A stretch of DNA of 64,000 nucleotides. Source: Streptomyces zagrosensis (lineage in GTDB: Bacteria; Actinomycetota; Actinomycetes; Streptomycetales; Streptomycetaceae). The stretch lies in assembly GCF_014203645.1 (NCBI RefSeq), contig NZ_JACHJL010000001.1, positions 620,001-684,000 on the forward strand. The letters run 5' to 3'. Shown in pieces: positions 36,101 through 44,678 of the stretch (the first letter of the stretch is position 1; every line of letters starts with the position of its first letter). The position numbers and the translations under genes are program-made. Below the pieces are notes generated by a model that ran no database searches, had not been told where the DNA came from, and worked only from the letters and a program-made list of their open reading frames with translations.

Positions 36101-36214
36101 TACACCTTCACCGCACCGGCCAACGGCGCGGCCTGGGTCGGCCTGCGGAAGGCGGGGGGCGACGGCACGGCGGAGTTCGTGCTGGACGCGTTCACGGTGC
36201 GTGAACTGGACTGA
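33101..36214 (+). CDS. Secreted endo-alpha-N-acetylgalactosaminidase family protein (GH101)
   Basis: 1037 residues from GTG after AAGGAG. A Tat-type signal lies at about 13-47 (RPTRRTLVASTALAGTALAL). The catalytic core spans about 300-700. The likely nucleophile is D468 in TLYIDVF and the general acid E494 in TTEWGHGLERSS; both are placed by analogy with GH101. A beta-sandwich domain and two carbohydrate-binding-like segments follow (about 720-870 and 880-1037; FVHEDFENVPQGWGPF). GH101 releases Gal-beta-1,3-GalNAc from O-glycans. It is convergent with a GH35 beta-galactosidase, 17 bp apart. Confidence 0.85.
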   Translation: MESESAQENVTGRPTRRTLVASTALAGTALALHGGTAYAAQAAPGRARGEALLRSADLDVRVARAFPRIVSYTDRRTGALLHGQQEPVTSVVIDGTTHTPEVRSNVRANRATYTLAFAGGTEIDVQIQVTGWQVDWRITRIFDTATLRVGTLRIPALALLSVRSDQDHATLLAARIDLDKAKSGDTLVKLTGTTPADPAPLGCAYAVVAAGTLAAAIETNTVFDKPSETPGATWDNGRLWRQTVTKDGHTAARIACGQWTHRAATAPVQMTEPLPYATVIVTRDRNGDGRADWQDAAIAMRDIMVSPLGADTQHLRVVPHIPFNFASQATNPFLATLDNVKRIALATDGLRQYTLLKGYASEGHDSAHPDYGGNYNQRAGGLTDLNTLLREGKKWNSDFAVHVNATESYPVANAFSETLVNKADEQWDWLDQSYRIDARRDLASGDIARRFEQLRNETDAGLNTLYIDVFRESGWNSDRLQRELRAQGWHITTEWGHGLERSSLWSHWATETDYGPDTSRGINSQLIRFIRNHQKDVFADKWPLLGIPRTGNFEGWVGKTDWNTFYRQIWTDSLPAKYLQAYPIKTWGEHEITFFGPSGTVVSDAAGQRTITTDGRVVYAGGTYLLPWEPRKATNPAKLYHYSPGGGSTTWQLPRGWSRASQVTVYRLTDQGRERIHTLPVRSGKITVVAEAGQPYVLYRGSAPHQPAPDWGAHTALRDPSFASGALAAWSVSGPAQVVRSERGDYELVVGSGQAAAVGQRLRRLAPGEYAASVQVEVGAAAGETRRAALEVRTADGVTASNWTDSSTAVNYVASDRKKDTRFQRMFTYFTVPDGGGAAHLTLRAAAGQARVRFDNVRIVPAQRPTVPATPGAFVHEDFENVPQGWGPFVKGDAGKSNDPRTHIAQRHAPYTQRGWNGKAIDDVIDGGQSLKSRGENTGLVYRTLPHTVRFLAGRRYEVSFRYENEKAGQYAWITGVDEPATRELSRTALPVATAPAQWTYTFTAPANGAAWVGLRKAGGDGTAEFVLDAFTVRELD

Positions 36215-36218
36215 CGTT

Positions 36219-36252
36219 GGGCCCGTGCTGCTCAACTCAGCAGTACGGGCCC
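36219..36252. terminator. Shared hairpin terminator of GH101 and GH35 genes
   Basis: GGGCCCGTGCTGCT (36219-36232) pairs with AGCAGTACGGGCCC (36239-36252), 13 of 14 pairs plus one G-T wobble, around a 6-nt loop. It occupies the whole 17-bp convergent gap and the last codons of the GH35 gene, so one hairpin probably serves both strands. Confidence 0.8.
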
Positions 36253-37977
36253 GCCGGCCGGCCCCGCAACCTCCAAGAGCAGCAGTTCATTGCGGCCGGC
36301 CCGCAGCACGGGCCCCGGCACGTACAGGGTGAGCTGCGGGCCGACCTCCCAGTAGCGGCCCAGGCAGCAGCCGTTGACCCAGACGAAGCCGCGTACCCAG
36401 CCGGGCAACTCCAAGGCCGCATCCCCGGGCGCCGCCACCTCGAAGGAGCCGGTGAACAGACCGGGCCCCGCCGCATCCGGCACCGGCCCGAACGCGACCC
36501 GCTCCACCGCGCCCGCCTCCTCCAGGGCGTCGAGCCGCAGGCCCCTGGCCCGTACACCGTGCAGATACTGCCGCTCATGCAGCACACCGCCGGTGATGCC
36601 CTTCGACTCGGCCAGCCGTGGCCCGTAGTTGACCCGCCCAAGCGACTCCACCCACAGCTCCACGGACGCGGGCCCGCCGACCTCGCCGACCACCGCGTCC
36701 TCGCTGTCGAGCACGGCGGTACGCACCCCGTCCACGTACACCAGCGCCAGGTCCCGCAGCCCCGTTACCCGCAGCGGATAGGCCCGACGCGGCCCCGGCA
36801 CCTCAACCCGATAACGGACCAGCCCGCGATCGACCCCGACCTCCTCGAAGGTGGGCGGCGTCGCGGTGTGCGTCTGTGCGCCACCGAGCGCATCGAGCAC
36901 CCCGGTCAGCGGCGCCCACCGGTCGAAGGTGGCGTGCACGGGAGCGGCCAGCGCCGGGGGAGCGGGCGGCACCGGCGGCAGCGGCCCCACCGCGTAATCG
37001 ACGAGCACCTCGCGAAAGCGCCAGAACTTCGGGGTCGGAGCGCCGCGTTCATCGATCGGGGCGTCGTAGTCGTACGAGGTGGTCGTGGGCCGCAGTGTGC
37101 CGTCATGCAGATCGCCGGCGCGGTTGGCCCCCGCCCAGCCGCCGAAGTTCGTCCCGCCGTGCGCCATGTAGAGGTTGACGGACGCACCGCACTCCAAGAT
37201 CTCGCGCAGCGCCCCCGCGGCATCCGCCGCATCACGCCGCACCGCATCGGCGCCCCAGTGCGTAAACCAGCCGCACCAAAACTCCATGCACATCAGCGGC
37301 CCACGCGGCTGATGGCGGCGCAGCGCGGCGAACGCCTCCCGCGCCCCCGACCCGAAGTTGACCATCGCCAGCACACCGGGCAGCGAACCACCGGTGAGCA
37401 TGTGATCATCGGGGCCGTCCGAGGTGAACAGCGGCACGCTCACCCCAAAGCGCCGCAGCAGTTCGGCCACGTGCCGCAGATAGACCCGATCGCTGCCGTA
37501 CGAGCCGTACTCGTTCTCCGCCTGCACCATGAGCACCGGACCCCCGCGGTCCACCTGCCGGGGCACCACCTCCGCGAGCACCCGCTCGAACCAGGCGCTC
37601 ACCGGCCGCAAGAACTCGGGGTCCCTGGTGCGCACCCGGGAGCCCAGCGGCCCGGTCAGCCAGTGCGGAAGACCGCCGTTCTCCCACTCGGCACAGATAT
37701 ACGGGCCCGGGCGAACGATCGCCCACAGCCCGGCCGCCTGCGCCGCGTCCAAAAAGCGGCCTAGGGCCGCCACATCGCGGAACTCCCCGGGCCGCGGCTC
37801 GTGCGCGTTCCACGGTACGTAGGTCTCCACGCAGTTCAGGCCCATCGCACGCAGCATGGCCAGCCGATGTTCCCAGTGCCCCTCGTGCACCCGGAAGTAG
37901 TGCAGGGCTCCCGAAAGCAGCCGCACCGGCTGCCCATCCAGCTCGAACCGCTCGTCCGTGATCACGAACTCCGCCAC
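36232..37977 (-). CDS. Beta-galactosidase, glycoside hydrolase family 35
   Basis: 581 residues. The TIM-barrel begins FELDGQPVRLLSGALHYFR. NCVETYVPWNAHEP and RPGPYICAEWENGG are GH35 signatures. The acid/base is E156 in QAENEYGSYG and the nucleophile E232 in MCMEFWCGW. C-terminal beta-sandwich domains occupy about 350-581 (VWVNGCCLGRYWEVGPQ). No signal peptide, so it works inside the cell on imported galactosides. It would take the Gal-beta-1,3-GalNAc released by the neighbouring GH101. An AraC gene is divergent upstream. Confidence 0.94.
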   Translation of the reverse strand: MAEFVITDERFELDGQPVRLLSGALHYFRVHEGHWEHRLAMLRAMGLNCVETYVPWNAHEPRPGEFRDVAALGRFLDAAQAAGLWAIVRPGPYICAEWENGGLPHWLTGPLGSRVRTRDPEFLRPVSAWFERVLAEVVPRQVDRGGPVLMVQAENEYGSYGSDRVYLRHVAELLRRFGVSVPLFTSDGPDDHMLTGGSLPGVLAMVNFGSGAREAFAALRRHQPRGPLMCMEFWCGWFTHWGADAVRRDAADAAGALREILECGASVNLYMAHGGTNFGGWAGANRAGDLHDGTLRPTTTSYDYDAPIDERGAPTPKFWRFREVLVDYAVGPLPPVPPAPPALAAPVHATFDRWAPLTGVLDALGGAQTHTATPPTFEEVGVDRGLVRYRVEVPGPRRAYPLRVTGLRDLALVYVDGVRTAVLDSEDAVVGEVGGPASVELWVESLGRVNYGPRLAESKGITGGVLHERQYLHGVRARGLRLDALEEAGAVERVAFGPVPDAAGPGLFTGSFEVAAPGDAALELPGWVRGFVWVNGCCLGRYWEVGPQLTLYVPGPVLRAGRNELLLLEVAGPAGGPVLLS

Positions 37978-38313
37978 AGCCCCGCCCCGTCTCTCCCTTT
38001 ACTCACCACAGATCCCCCTCACCCTGACCGCGCGGCAGGCGGCCGGTCCATGGACAAAGGTCGGCGCTACTTGGACGGGTGGCACTCGTGGGACGGATGG
38101 GACGGATTGGTGGGACGGATGGCAGGGGCTGGTGGGACTGGTGGGACGGGGATGCGCTCCATGGCCGCCGAGGGGGCGGCGCGGCGGACTGCCGGGTTAC
38201 GGTTTCTGCGCGGGGCGGGAAGCCTGCACGGGGCAAGCCTGCACGGGGCAGGGGAGAGCAGCCGCGTGGTGCGCACAGACCACGGCGCGGCGAGCGAGGC
38301 GGGGAGGCCACTC
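37978..38313. promoter_or_regulatory. Divergent GH35-AraC intergenic region with G-rich repeats
   Basis: 336 bp. Direct repeats of TGGGACGGAT occur at 38089-38098, 38099-38107 (one base short) and 38111-38120, with GGTGGGACTGGTGGGACGGG following to 38150. A CCTGCACGGGGCA direct repeat lies at about 38222-38251. These may be AraC-family half-sites or only slippage repeats. GGGGAGG at 38301-38307 is the AraC ribosome site. Confidence 0.45.
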
Positions 38314-39216
38314 ATGGGCGAGAGCGCGTACCAGACCTGGATGCGGTACTTCACGCCCAGCCCTGCCCATCACCGGCTCGGCCTGGTCTGCCTCGGCGTC
38401 GGTCTTCAGCATGGCGCGCTGCCCACGGTCGGCCCGCGCACCCTTGACCACCATGTCGCGGTGGTGATCGGCGCGGGCAGCGGTTGGTTTCGCGGCACGG
38501 ACGGGCGTCGTCGGCCGGTCACCGCGCCCGCGCTGATCTGGCTCACCCCCGGCGTGCTCCACCACTACGGCGCCAACGCGACCACCGGTTGGGACGAGAG
38601 CTTCGTCGATTTCACCGGGCCAGCCGTCGCCGCGTACACGGAACTTGGCTACATCGACGGCGACCGGCCCGTGGTGCCCCTGACCGACACCGCCACTGCC
38701 CGCGCCGCCATCGGCCGCATCACCCGCGCGGCCCGGCGCGGCAACCCGCTGCTCGAAGTCGAGACGTCCGCCGCCGTCCATGAACTCCTGGTCGCACTGC
38801 GCCGGGCGCGCGCCGACGCGGGTGGGGACACCGACCCGGTGTTGCGCGCGCTGGCCCGCGACGCCTTCCAGCCGCTGTCGGTCCTCGAACACGCCGCGCG
38901 GCACGGCATGACGGCCGCGGAGCTACGGATTGCGGTGCGCCGCGCGGCAGGCTCCAGCCCCAAGGACTATCTGCTCGGCATCCGGCTCGGCCGCGCCAAG
39001 GAACTCCTCGTCGGCACCGACCTCCCCGTCGCGGCCGTGGCCCGCCGAGTCGGCTACGCCGACCCCGCGTACTTCAGCCGGCTGTTCACCCGCCGCGTCG
39101 GCATCGCCCCCGGCCGCTTCCGCGAACAACAAGGGCGCGCCGCACCCGGCGGCTGGAGCGACCAGGTCCCGGACCCCGAGCACCCGCCGACCATCACCCC
39201 CACGGCCACGGCGTAA
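38314..39216 (+). CDS. AraC-family transcriptional regulator
   Basis: 300 residues. The N-terminal cupin-like sensor is at about 1-150 (LDHHVAVVIGAGSGWFRG, LIWLTPGVLHHYG). The C-terminal double HTH has DYLLGIRLGRAKELLVGTDL, PVAAVARRVGYADPAYFSRL and FTRRVGIAPGRFREQ, the AraC signature. It is probably a sugar-responsive activator of the divergent GH35 gene, and perhaps of GH101, by position only. Confidence 0.93.
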   Translation: MGESAYQTWMRYFTPSPAHHRLGLVCLGVGLQHGALPTVGPRTLDHHVAVVIGAGSGWFRGTDGRRRPVTAPALIWLTPGVLHHYGANATTGWDESFVDFTGPAVAAYTELGYIDGDRPVVPLTDTATARAAIGRITRAARRGNPLLEVETSAAVHELLVALRRARADAGGDTDPVLRALARDAFQPLSVLEHAARHGMTAAELRIAVRRAAGSSPKDYLLGIRLGRAKELLVGTDLPVAAVARRVGYADPAYFSRLFTRRVGIAPGRFREQQGRAAPGGWSDQVPDPEHPPTITPTATA

Positions 39217-39395
39217 CACGGCGCGCGGGGCACCGAGCGCTCTCCCGCGATATGCGACACGCGGCACGCGGCACGCGTACGCCACCTACAGCGCTTGCGC
39301 ACCGGCACTGTGGGTGGCCGGTCGGGCGCCACCTCGTAAGCCCTGTTAGCGTGGCGCCACTTTGCCGCCCGTGATCGCATCGGGAGATCCACGCG

Positions 39396-39803
39396 ATGAA
39401 CGACCAGCCTGACCTGCCCGCACACCCCACCCAGCCGACCCTGCCCGCGCCGCTGAGCCAGGGTGCGGATACCACCGCCTTGGACGAGGCGGCCGTACGC
39501 TCCGAACTGGTGCGGCTTCGCGACAGCATCGACAACATCGACGCGGCCGTCGTCCATATGCTCGCCGAGCGGTTCAAATGCACCCAGCAGGTCGGCCGGC
39601 TCAAGGCCCACCACAAGCTGCCCCCAGCCGACCCCGCACGCGAGGCCCGGCAGATCGCCCGGCTGAGGGAACTCGCCGAGAACGCCAAGCTCGACCCGGC
39701 GTTCGCCGAGAAGCTGCTGAACTTCATCATCGCCGAGGTGATCAGGCACCACGAGCAGCTCGCCGGCGACGCGGTGACCGGTAGCGGAGCGGTCGAACGC
39801 TGA
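39396..39803 (+). CDS. Chorismate mutase (AroQ type)
   Basis: Converts chorismate to prephenate on the way to Phe and Tyr. It has 135 residues. The helical AroQ core begins at about 38 (RSELVRLRDSIDNIDAAVVH), then MLAERFKCTQQVGRLKAHHK and FAEKLLNFIIAEVIRHHEQ. Expected active-site residues (R in LRDSID, K in GRLKA, and a late Q/E) are present. The first 35 residues are a Pro/Thr-rich extension. There is no signal peptide, so this is the cytoplasmic enzyme. GGGAGA lies 12 nt upstream; a TTAGCGT box at about 39346 is a possible -10. Confidence 0.93.
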   Translation: MNDQPDLPAHPTQPTLPAPLSQGADTTALDEAAVRSELVRLRDSIDNIDAAVVHMLAERFKCTQQVGRLKAHHKLPPADPAREARQIARLRELAENAKLDPAFAEKLLNFIIAEVIRHHEQLAGDAVTGSGAVER

Positions 39804-39879
39804 CCGGCACCGGTCAGTACCAGCCGGCATCGGTCGGCACCCCGGCCCTACCGCCTCCCCGGCCGGCTCGCCGCCCCAT

Positions 39880-39969
39880 CGCGTACCGCAGCCTTACCGC
39901 GTACCGCCGTCTTACTGCGTACCGCCGTCTTACCGCGTACCGCAGCCTTACCGCACGAGGCAGCCTCAC
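39880..39969. repeat. 18-bp tandem repeat between chorismate mutase and M20 genes
   Basis: Four near-identical units of CGCGTACCGCAGCCTTAC or CGCGTACCGCCGTCTTAC (39880-39897, 39898-39915, 39916-39933, 39934-39951) and a degenerate fifth. Variants alternate A-B-B-A. It sits in the convergent 239-bp gap. Confidence 0.88.
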
Positions 39970-40042
39970 CGCACCACGCCGCCGCGTCGCTCGCACGCTG
40001 CCCCGTGCCCCCGATCACCCGTACGCCGCCATCGCCGCGGGC

Positions 40043-41398
40043 TCAGCCGTGCGGGCCGGTGGCGCGCAGGGCCAGATAGTGGGCCCGTCGTTCCTCGTCG
40101 GTGGCCAGGGCGATGCCCGCCCAGGCCATCGCGCGGGCCGCCGCGAGCACCGCGTCGTCGGCTGCCTCGCCCCCCGTCCAGTCCGCGAACTCCCGGGTGT
40201 GCGGGGTGCCGTGCGAGCCGATGATGCCCAGGTGGGGATGGATCGCGGGCAGCGCATGGGACACGTTCCCCATGTCCGTCGATGCACCGAGTCGGCGGGG
40301 CTCGCCTGCCGGCTCCGGCACCGAGCGGCCCGCCGCTTCGCGTAGCCCGTCCGCGTAACGCGCCATCAACCAGGCGTCGTTGCGTACGTCGAGGTAGTCA
40401 GGCTGGGTGGGCTCGATGGCCACGGCGCAACCCGTGGCGAGCGCCGCGCCCCGAAAGCAGGCGGTCACCCGCTCGCGGAACGTCGTGAGCTCCTCGGCCG
40501 TGGGCGTGCGCACCTCCCATTCGAGCACTGTGCGCTCCGGGATGATGTTCGACCGCTCACCGCCGTCGCGGACGATGCCCGACACCCGGTATCCGTCCGG
40601 CAGTTGCTGTCGAAGCTGCCCCACCGCCACCTGTGCCACCACCGCCGCATCGGCCGCGTTGACTCCGAGGTGCGGGGCCAGCGCCGCGTGCGAGGCCCGC
40701 CCGGTGAAGGTCACCGCGAAGCGGGCCACTGTCGTGGTGGACGAGCGCGGATCGACGTCGTCCGCCGGCCCCGGGTGCGCCATCATGGCCACCGTCACGC
40801 CGTCGAACCCACCGCGTTCCAGCATCAATACCTTGCCGCCACCCGCCTCCTCGGCCGGGGTGCCCAAGAGGTTAACGGTGAAGCCGAGTTCATCGGCGAC
40901 CGCCGCCAAACCGATGGCCGCGCCCGCGCTCGCCGCACAGATGATGTTGTGCCCGCAGGCGTGCCCGATGCCCGGCAGCGCGTCGTACTCCGCGCACACC
41001 CCGATCGTCAGCGGTCCACTGCCGTAGGAGGCGATCAGCGCGGTCGGCAGGTCGCAGGGGCCGCGGCGTACCGTGAATCCGGCCTCCTCCATCAGCTCCG
41101 CCAACCGGTCGGCGGCCCGGTGCTCGGCGAACGACAACTCGGGGTCGGCGTGCAGCTTCCGGCTCAGCTCGCTCAGCCGTCCGGCGACCGCGTCGATCCG
41201 CTCCAACGCCCGCCGCCGCGCCGCGGCTTCGCCGCCGCGGGAGCCACTGACCCCGTGTGCCTCCTGGCCGGCGCCTTGGCCCGCCCCCTGGTCACTGCTG
41301 GCGTCCGTGCCTGGGTCGGCTTCCGTGGCCGCATCGGTCCGCGCATGCCGGGCCCCCGCGCTTTCCGCTGCCGCCGGCCCGTGCCCCGGCCGCGTCAT
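40043..41398 (-). CDS. M20-family amidohydrolase/peptidase
   Basis: 451 residues. The first 60 are an Ala/Gly/Gln-rich extension. The catalytic domain has ELSRKLHADPELSF, IGVCAEYDALPGIGHACGHN (metal-ligand motif with ACGHN), GTPAEEAGGGK (catalytic and ligand Glu), MAHPGPAD and the final GIIGSHGTPHTREFAD. The dimerisation domain contains FTGRASHAALAPH. It is closest in pattern to the AbgB/PM20D2 group that cleaves N-acyl or dipeptide amides; the substrate is uncertain. No zinc-ligand residue is missing. Confidence 0.9.
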   Translation of the reverse strand: MTRPGHGPAAAESAGARHARTDAATEADPGTDASSDQGAGQGAGQEAHGVSGSRGGEAAARRRALERIDAVAGRLSELSRKLHADPELSFAEHRAADRLAELMEEAGFTVRRGPCDLPTALIASYGSGPLTIGVCAEYDALPGIGHACGHNIICAASAGAAIGLAAVADELGFTVNLLGTPAEEAGGGKVLMLERGGFDGVTVAMMAHPGPADDVDPRSSTTTVARFAVTFTGRASHAALAPHLGVNAADAAVVAQVAVGQLRQQLPDGYRVSGIVRDGGERSNIIPERTVLEWEVRTPTAEELTTFRERVTACFRGAALATGCAVAIEPTQPDYLDVRNDAWLMARYADGLREAAGRSVPEPAGEPRRLGASTDMGNVSHALPAIHPHLGIIGSHGTPHTREFADWTGGEAADDAVLAAARAMAWAGIALATDEERRAHYLALRATGPHG

Positions 41399-41828
41399 CG
41401 CGGGCCCCCGGCGCGTACGGCGATGGTGGCGGTGGCGGTGGCGCGGCATTGCCCTGGAAGGCGCCGAGGCCGCAGAAAGCGCGTGGGACGTACAGCGATC
41501 GTCATGCTTCCCACCCTCCCACCTCCCGCCCTTCCGCCTTTCACCTCCCACCTCCCGCCTCCCGCCTCCCACCTGCCGCCTTCCCGCCTCCCGCCCTTCC
41601 GCACTGTCATCCGCCCGGCAGATGCCAAGGCGCCCGCCACCCGAGGCGCGCGGTTACGCCGCTTTTGTCCCCTGACCCAGCCGCACCCTTCGGCCGGAAC
41701 CAGGGACGCGAAGGTCGGGGCCCAAAGGCCGGTACACGAAGGCCGCAGCCCGCGGGCCACCGCCCGGAGTGACGCCTGGCACCCCCCGCCGCCTGCACGG
41801 CGGCGAAGCCGTACGGCAGCATGTCCCC
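41399..41828. other. M20-pepN divergent intergenic region with a polypyrimidine tract
   Basis: 430 bp. From about 41509 to 41601 the plus strand is nearly pure C/T with CCTCCCR heptamer repeats, interrupted by a few A/G bases. The complementary strand is a G-rich purine tract. No gene is supported; the longer frames here are low-complexity. No clear promoter for either flanking gene was found. Confidence 0.6.
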
Positions 41829-44357
41829 ATGTCCGTACTCACACATGATGAAGCGCAGACCCGCGCCGCCCTCATCGGCCTTCGCCGCTACACCATCGAC
41901 CTCGACCTGACACGAGGGGTCGAAGTGTTCGGCTCCATCACGTCTGTGCGCTTTTGCGTGCGCGAGGCGGGCACCGACACCTTCATTCAACTGGAGGCAG
42001 CCGCACTGCACCGGGTCGTCCTCGACGGCACCACACTCGACCCCGCGCTGTACGTCGATGGCCGCTACCCGCTCACCGGGCTCGGTCAGGGCGAGCACGA
42101 GCTGCTGCTCGACGCCGACATGCGCTATTCGCACACCGGCGAGGGCATGCACCGCTTCACCGACCCAACCGATGGCGAAACGTATTTGTACACCATGTGT
42201 TGCATGGCCGACGCACCCAAGGTCTTCGGTTGCTTCGACCAACCTGACCTCAAAGGCGTCTTCGAGGTCACCGTCACCGCGCCGCCCGAGTGGACCGTCC
42301 TGGGCAACGGCATCGCCGAACGCGTCGGCGACACCGCCGATGGCCGCTGGCGGCTCACCGCCACCAAACCCATCAGCACCTATTTGATGGCGCTCGCCGC
42401 CGGGCCCTGGCACTCGGTGCGTACCCGACACGCCGGGCTACCGTTCGGACTGCACGTGCGCCGCTCGCTCGCGGCCCACCTCGACACGGACGCCGACGAG
42501 ATCTTTGACATCACCCGCCGCTGCTTCGACCGCTACCACGAGATCTTCGACGAGCCCTACCCCTTCGACTCCTACGACCAGGCATTCGTCCCCGAATTCA
42601 ACTCCGGCGCCATGGAGAACCCCGGGCTCGTCACCTTCCGCGACGAATTCGTCTTCCGCTCCGCCGTCACCGAGGCCGAACGACAAAGCCGCGCCATGGT
42701 CATCGCCCACGAGATGGCCCACATGTGGTTCGGCGACCTGGTCACCATGCGCTGGTGGGACGACATCTGGCTGAACGAGTCGTTCGCCGAGTACATGGGC
42801 TTCCACATCCTCACCGAGGCCACCCATTACACCGACACCTGGGCCGACTTCGGCGTCCGCCGCAAGAACTGGGGCTACGACGCCGACCAGCGGCCCTCCA
42901 CGCACCCCGTAGCACCCGAGCCAGACGGCGTACCCGACACGGCCGCAGCCCGCCTCAACTTCGACGGCATCTCCTACGCCAAGGGCGCGTCCGCGCTGCG
43001 GCAACTCGTCGCCTGGCTGGGCGAGCGGCACTTCTTCGCGGGCATCAACGACCACTTCACGCTGCACCGCTTCGCCAACGCGACGCTCGCCGACTTCATC
43101 GACTCCCTCGCCCGTGCCTCCGGCCGTGACGTCCACGCCTGGGCCGACACCTGGCTACGCACCACGGGCGTGGACACGCTCACGCCCACCGTCAGCGACA
43201 CCCCCAACGGCTGGGAGCTACGACTGACCCACGAGGGCAGCCGCCCACACCAGCTCACCATCGGCCTGTACGACCTCGACCAGGCGACGAGCCGCCTCGT
43301 CCCCCGCACACCGCTGCACTGGAACGTGCCCGACGACGTCGTGCACACCGCCGATGGCCGCCGCCCCGACCTCGTCCTCGTCAATGACGCCGACCTCACC
43401 TACGCCAAGATCGGCTTCGACGACCGGTCCTGGGCGACCATCGCCGCGGCCCTGGCAGGGCTGCCCAACGCGCTCTCCCGCGCCGTGATCTGGAACGCCG
43501 CCCGGGACCTGGTACGCGACGGAAAGCTGCCGCCCACCGCCTACCTCGACGCGCTGCGCGCCCACCTTCCGCAAGAGAGCGACGTCGCCATCGTGCAGGG
43601 CGTCCTCGCCTTCGCCCGCACCCAGATCGCCGACCGCTACCTCACTGCCAAGCAGCGCCCCGCGGCCCTGGCCACCCTCACCGACACCTGCCGTGACCTG
43701 CTCCGCCGCACCCACGACGGCTCGGCGCCCGGGCTGCGGCTCGCGGCCGTACGCACCCTCGCCGACAGCGCCACCAACCCGGCCGAACTGGACGAGTGGC
43801 TCGCCGCAGGCACCGTGCCCGGTGGCCCCGTGCTCGACCCGGAACTGCGCTGGCGACTGCTGTTGCGGCGCGCCGTCCTCGGCGCCGCCACGCCTGCCGA
43901 CATCGAAGCGGAACTCGCCCGCGACTCCAGCGCCACCGGCCAGGAGGGCGCTGCCCGCTGCCGGGCCGCGCTGCCCGACCCGGCAGCCAAGGAAGCCGCC
44001 TGGACGGAACTGTTCGACAAGGACGACCTCTCCACCTACCTGGCCACCGCCACCGCCGAGGGCTTTTGGCAGCCCGAGCAGCACGAACTCCTCCGTGCCT
44101 ACCTGCCGCGCTACTTCCCCGCCGTCGCCGAGGTGGCCGCCCGACGCGGCCCCGCCATTGCCCAGGCCGTGGGTCGCTTCGGCTTCCCGCAGTACGCGGT
44201 AGACGCGTCAACGCTGCGGCTCGGCGAGGAGTGCCTGCGCGACGCCAACCCCATCCCCGCGCTGCGGCGCCGTTTTGCGGACGAACTGGACGACCTGCGC
44301 CGCGCGCTGCGCGTACGGGAGGGCGCCACCGCCGGGCACGGGGGAGCCCAGGGTTAG
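41829..44357 (+). CDS. pepN: Aminopeptidase N
   Basis: M1-family zinc aminopeptidase, 842 residues, removes N-terminal residues from peptides in the cytoplasm. The substrate motif GAMEN (SGAMENPGLVTF) and the zinc site HEMAH with NE 18 residues later (H294, E295, H298, E317) are intact. The N-terminal beta domain (about 1-190), catalytic domain (190-430) and helical C-terminal ERAP1-like domain (520-842) are all present. The start at MSVLTHDEAQTRAALIG is preferred; an upstream in-frame ATG at 41769 adds unrelated sequence. Confidence 0.96.
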   Translation: MSVLTHDEAQTRAALIGLRRYTIDLDLTRGVEVFGSITSVRFCVREAGTDTFIQLEAAALHRVVLDGTTLDPALYVDGRYPLTGLGQGEHELLLDADMRYSHTGEGMHRFTDPTDGETYLYTMCCMADAPKVFGCFDQPDLKGVFEVTVTAPPEWTVLGNGIAERVGDTADGRWRLTATKPISTYLMALAAGPWHSVRTRHAGLPFGLHVRRSLAAHLDTDADEIFDITRRCFDRYHEIFDEPYPFDSYDQAFVPEFNSGAMENPGLVTFRDEFVFRSAVTEAERQSRAMVIAHEMAHMWFGDLVTMRWWDDIWLNESFAEYMGFHILTEATHYTDTWADFGVRRKNWGYDADQRPSTHPVAPEPDGVPDTAAARLNFDGISYAKGASALRQLVAWLGERHFFAGINDHFTLHRFANATLADFIDSLARASGRDVHAWADTWLRTTGVDTLTPTVSDTPNGWELRLTHEGSRPHQLTIGLYDLDQATSRLVPRTPLHWNVPDDVVHTADGRRPDLVLVNDADLTYAKIGFDDRSWATIAAALAGLPNALSRAVIWNAARDLVRDGKLPPTAYLDALRAHLPQESDVAIVQGVLAFARTQIADRYLTAKQRPAALATLTDTCRDLLRRTHDGSAPGLRLAAVRTLADSATNPAELDEWLAAGTVPGGPVLDPELRWRLLLRRAVLGAATPADIEAELARDSSATGQEGAARCRAALPDPAAKEAAWTELFDKDDLSTYLATATAEGFWQPEQHELLRAYLPRYFPAVAEVAARRGPAIAQAVGRFGFPQYAVDASTLRLGEECLRDANPIPALRRRFADELDDLRRALRVREGATAGHGGAQG

Positions 44358-44678
44358 GGCCGTGGGGCCCACCTGCGGTCCCGCGGAGCCCGTGGTGCCC
44401 GCGGAAGGGCCCGGACCTCGCGGATAGGGGGCCGTGGTGCGGGCCGACGATGGCGCAGGTGGGGCCGCCGTCGTAGGTCTGCGGTCGTATGCGCACTGGG
44501 TCAAGAAGGCGATTCGGAGGCAGGGTCCGGTTAGTTAGGCTGGCATCGTCAAACCCCAAGCCAAGCCCCACAACCCGCCGGACCCGCCCCGAACACCTCG
44601 CTCCACCCTCGTAGTTCGCCCTGGTTGGGCAACCTCTGCTGGTCCGCCGGGGCGTGCGGCCAACAGAAAGAGAAAAAC
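44358..44678. other. pepN-NmrA-like intergenic region
   Basis: 321 bp without a gene. A GGTTAGTTAGGCTGGC stretch at 44530-44545 is faintly iron-box-like but too divergent to call. AGAAAGAG at 44665-44672 is a probable ribosome site for the next gene. No repeat or hairpin of note. Confidence 0.35.

Noticed and set aside
39880..39969. CRISPR array
   Set aside because: The repeats are contiguous 18-mers with no spacers and no cas genes nearby; it is a plain tandem repeat.
44530..44548. Iron-box-like sequence before the NmrA-like gene
   Set aside because: Only 11 of 19 positions match and the symmetry is poor.
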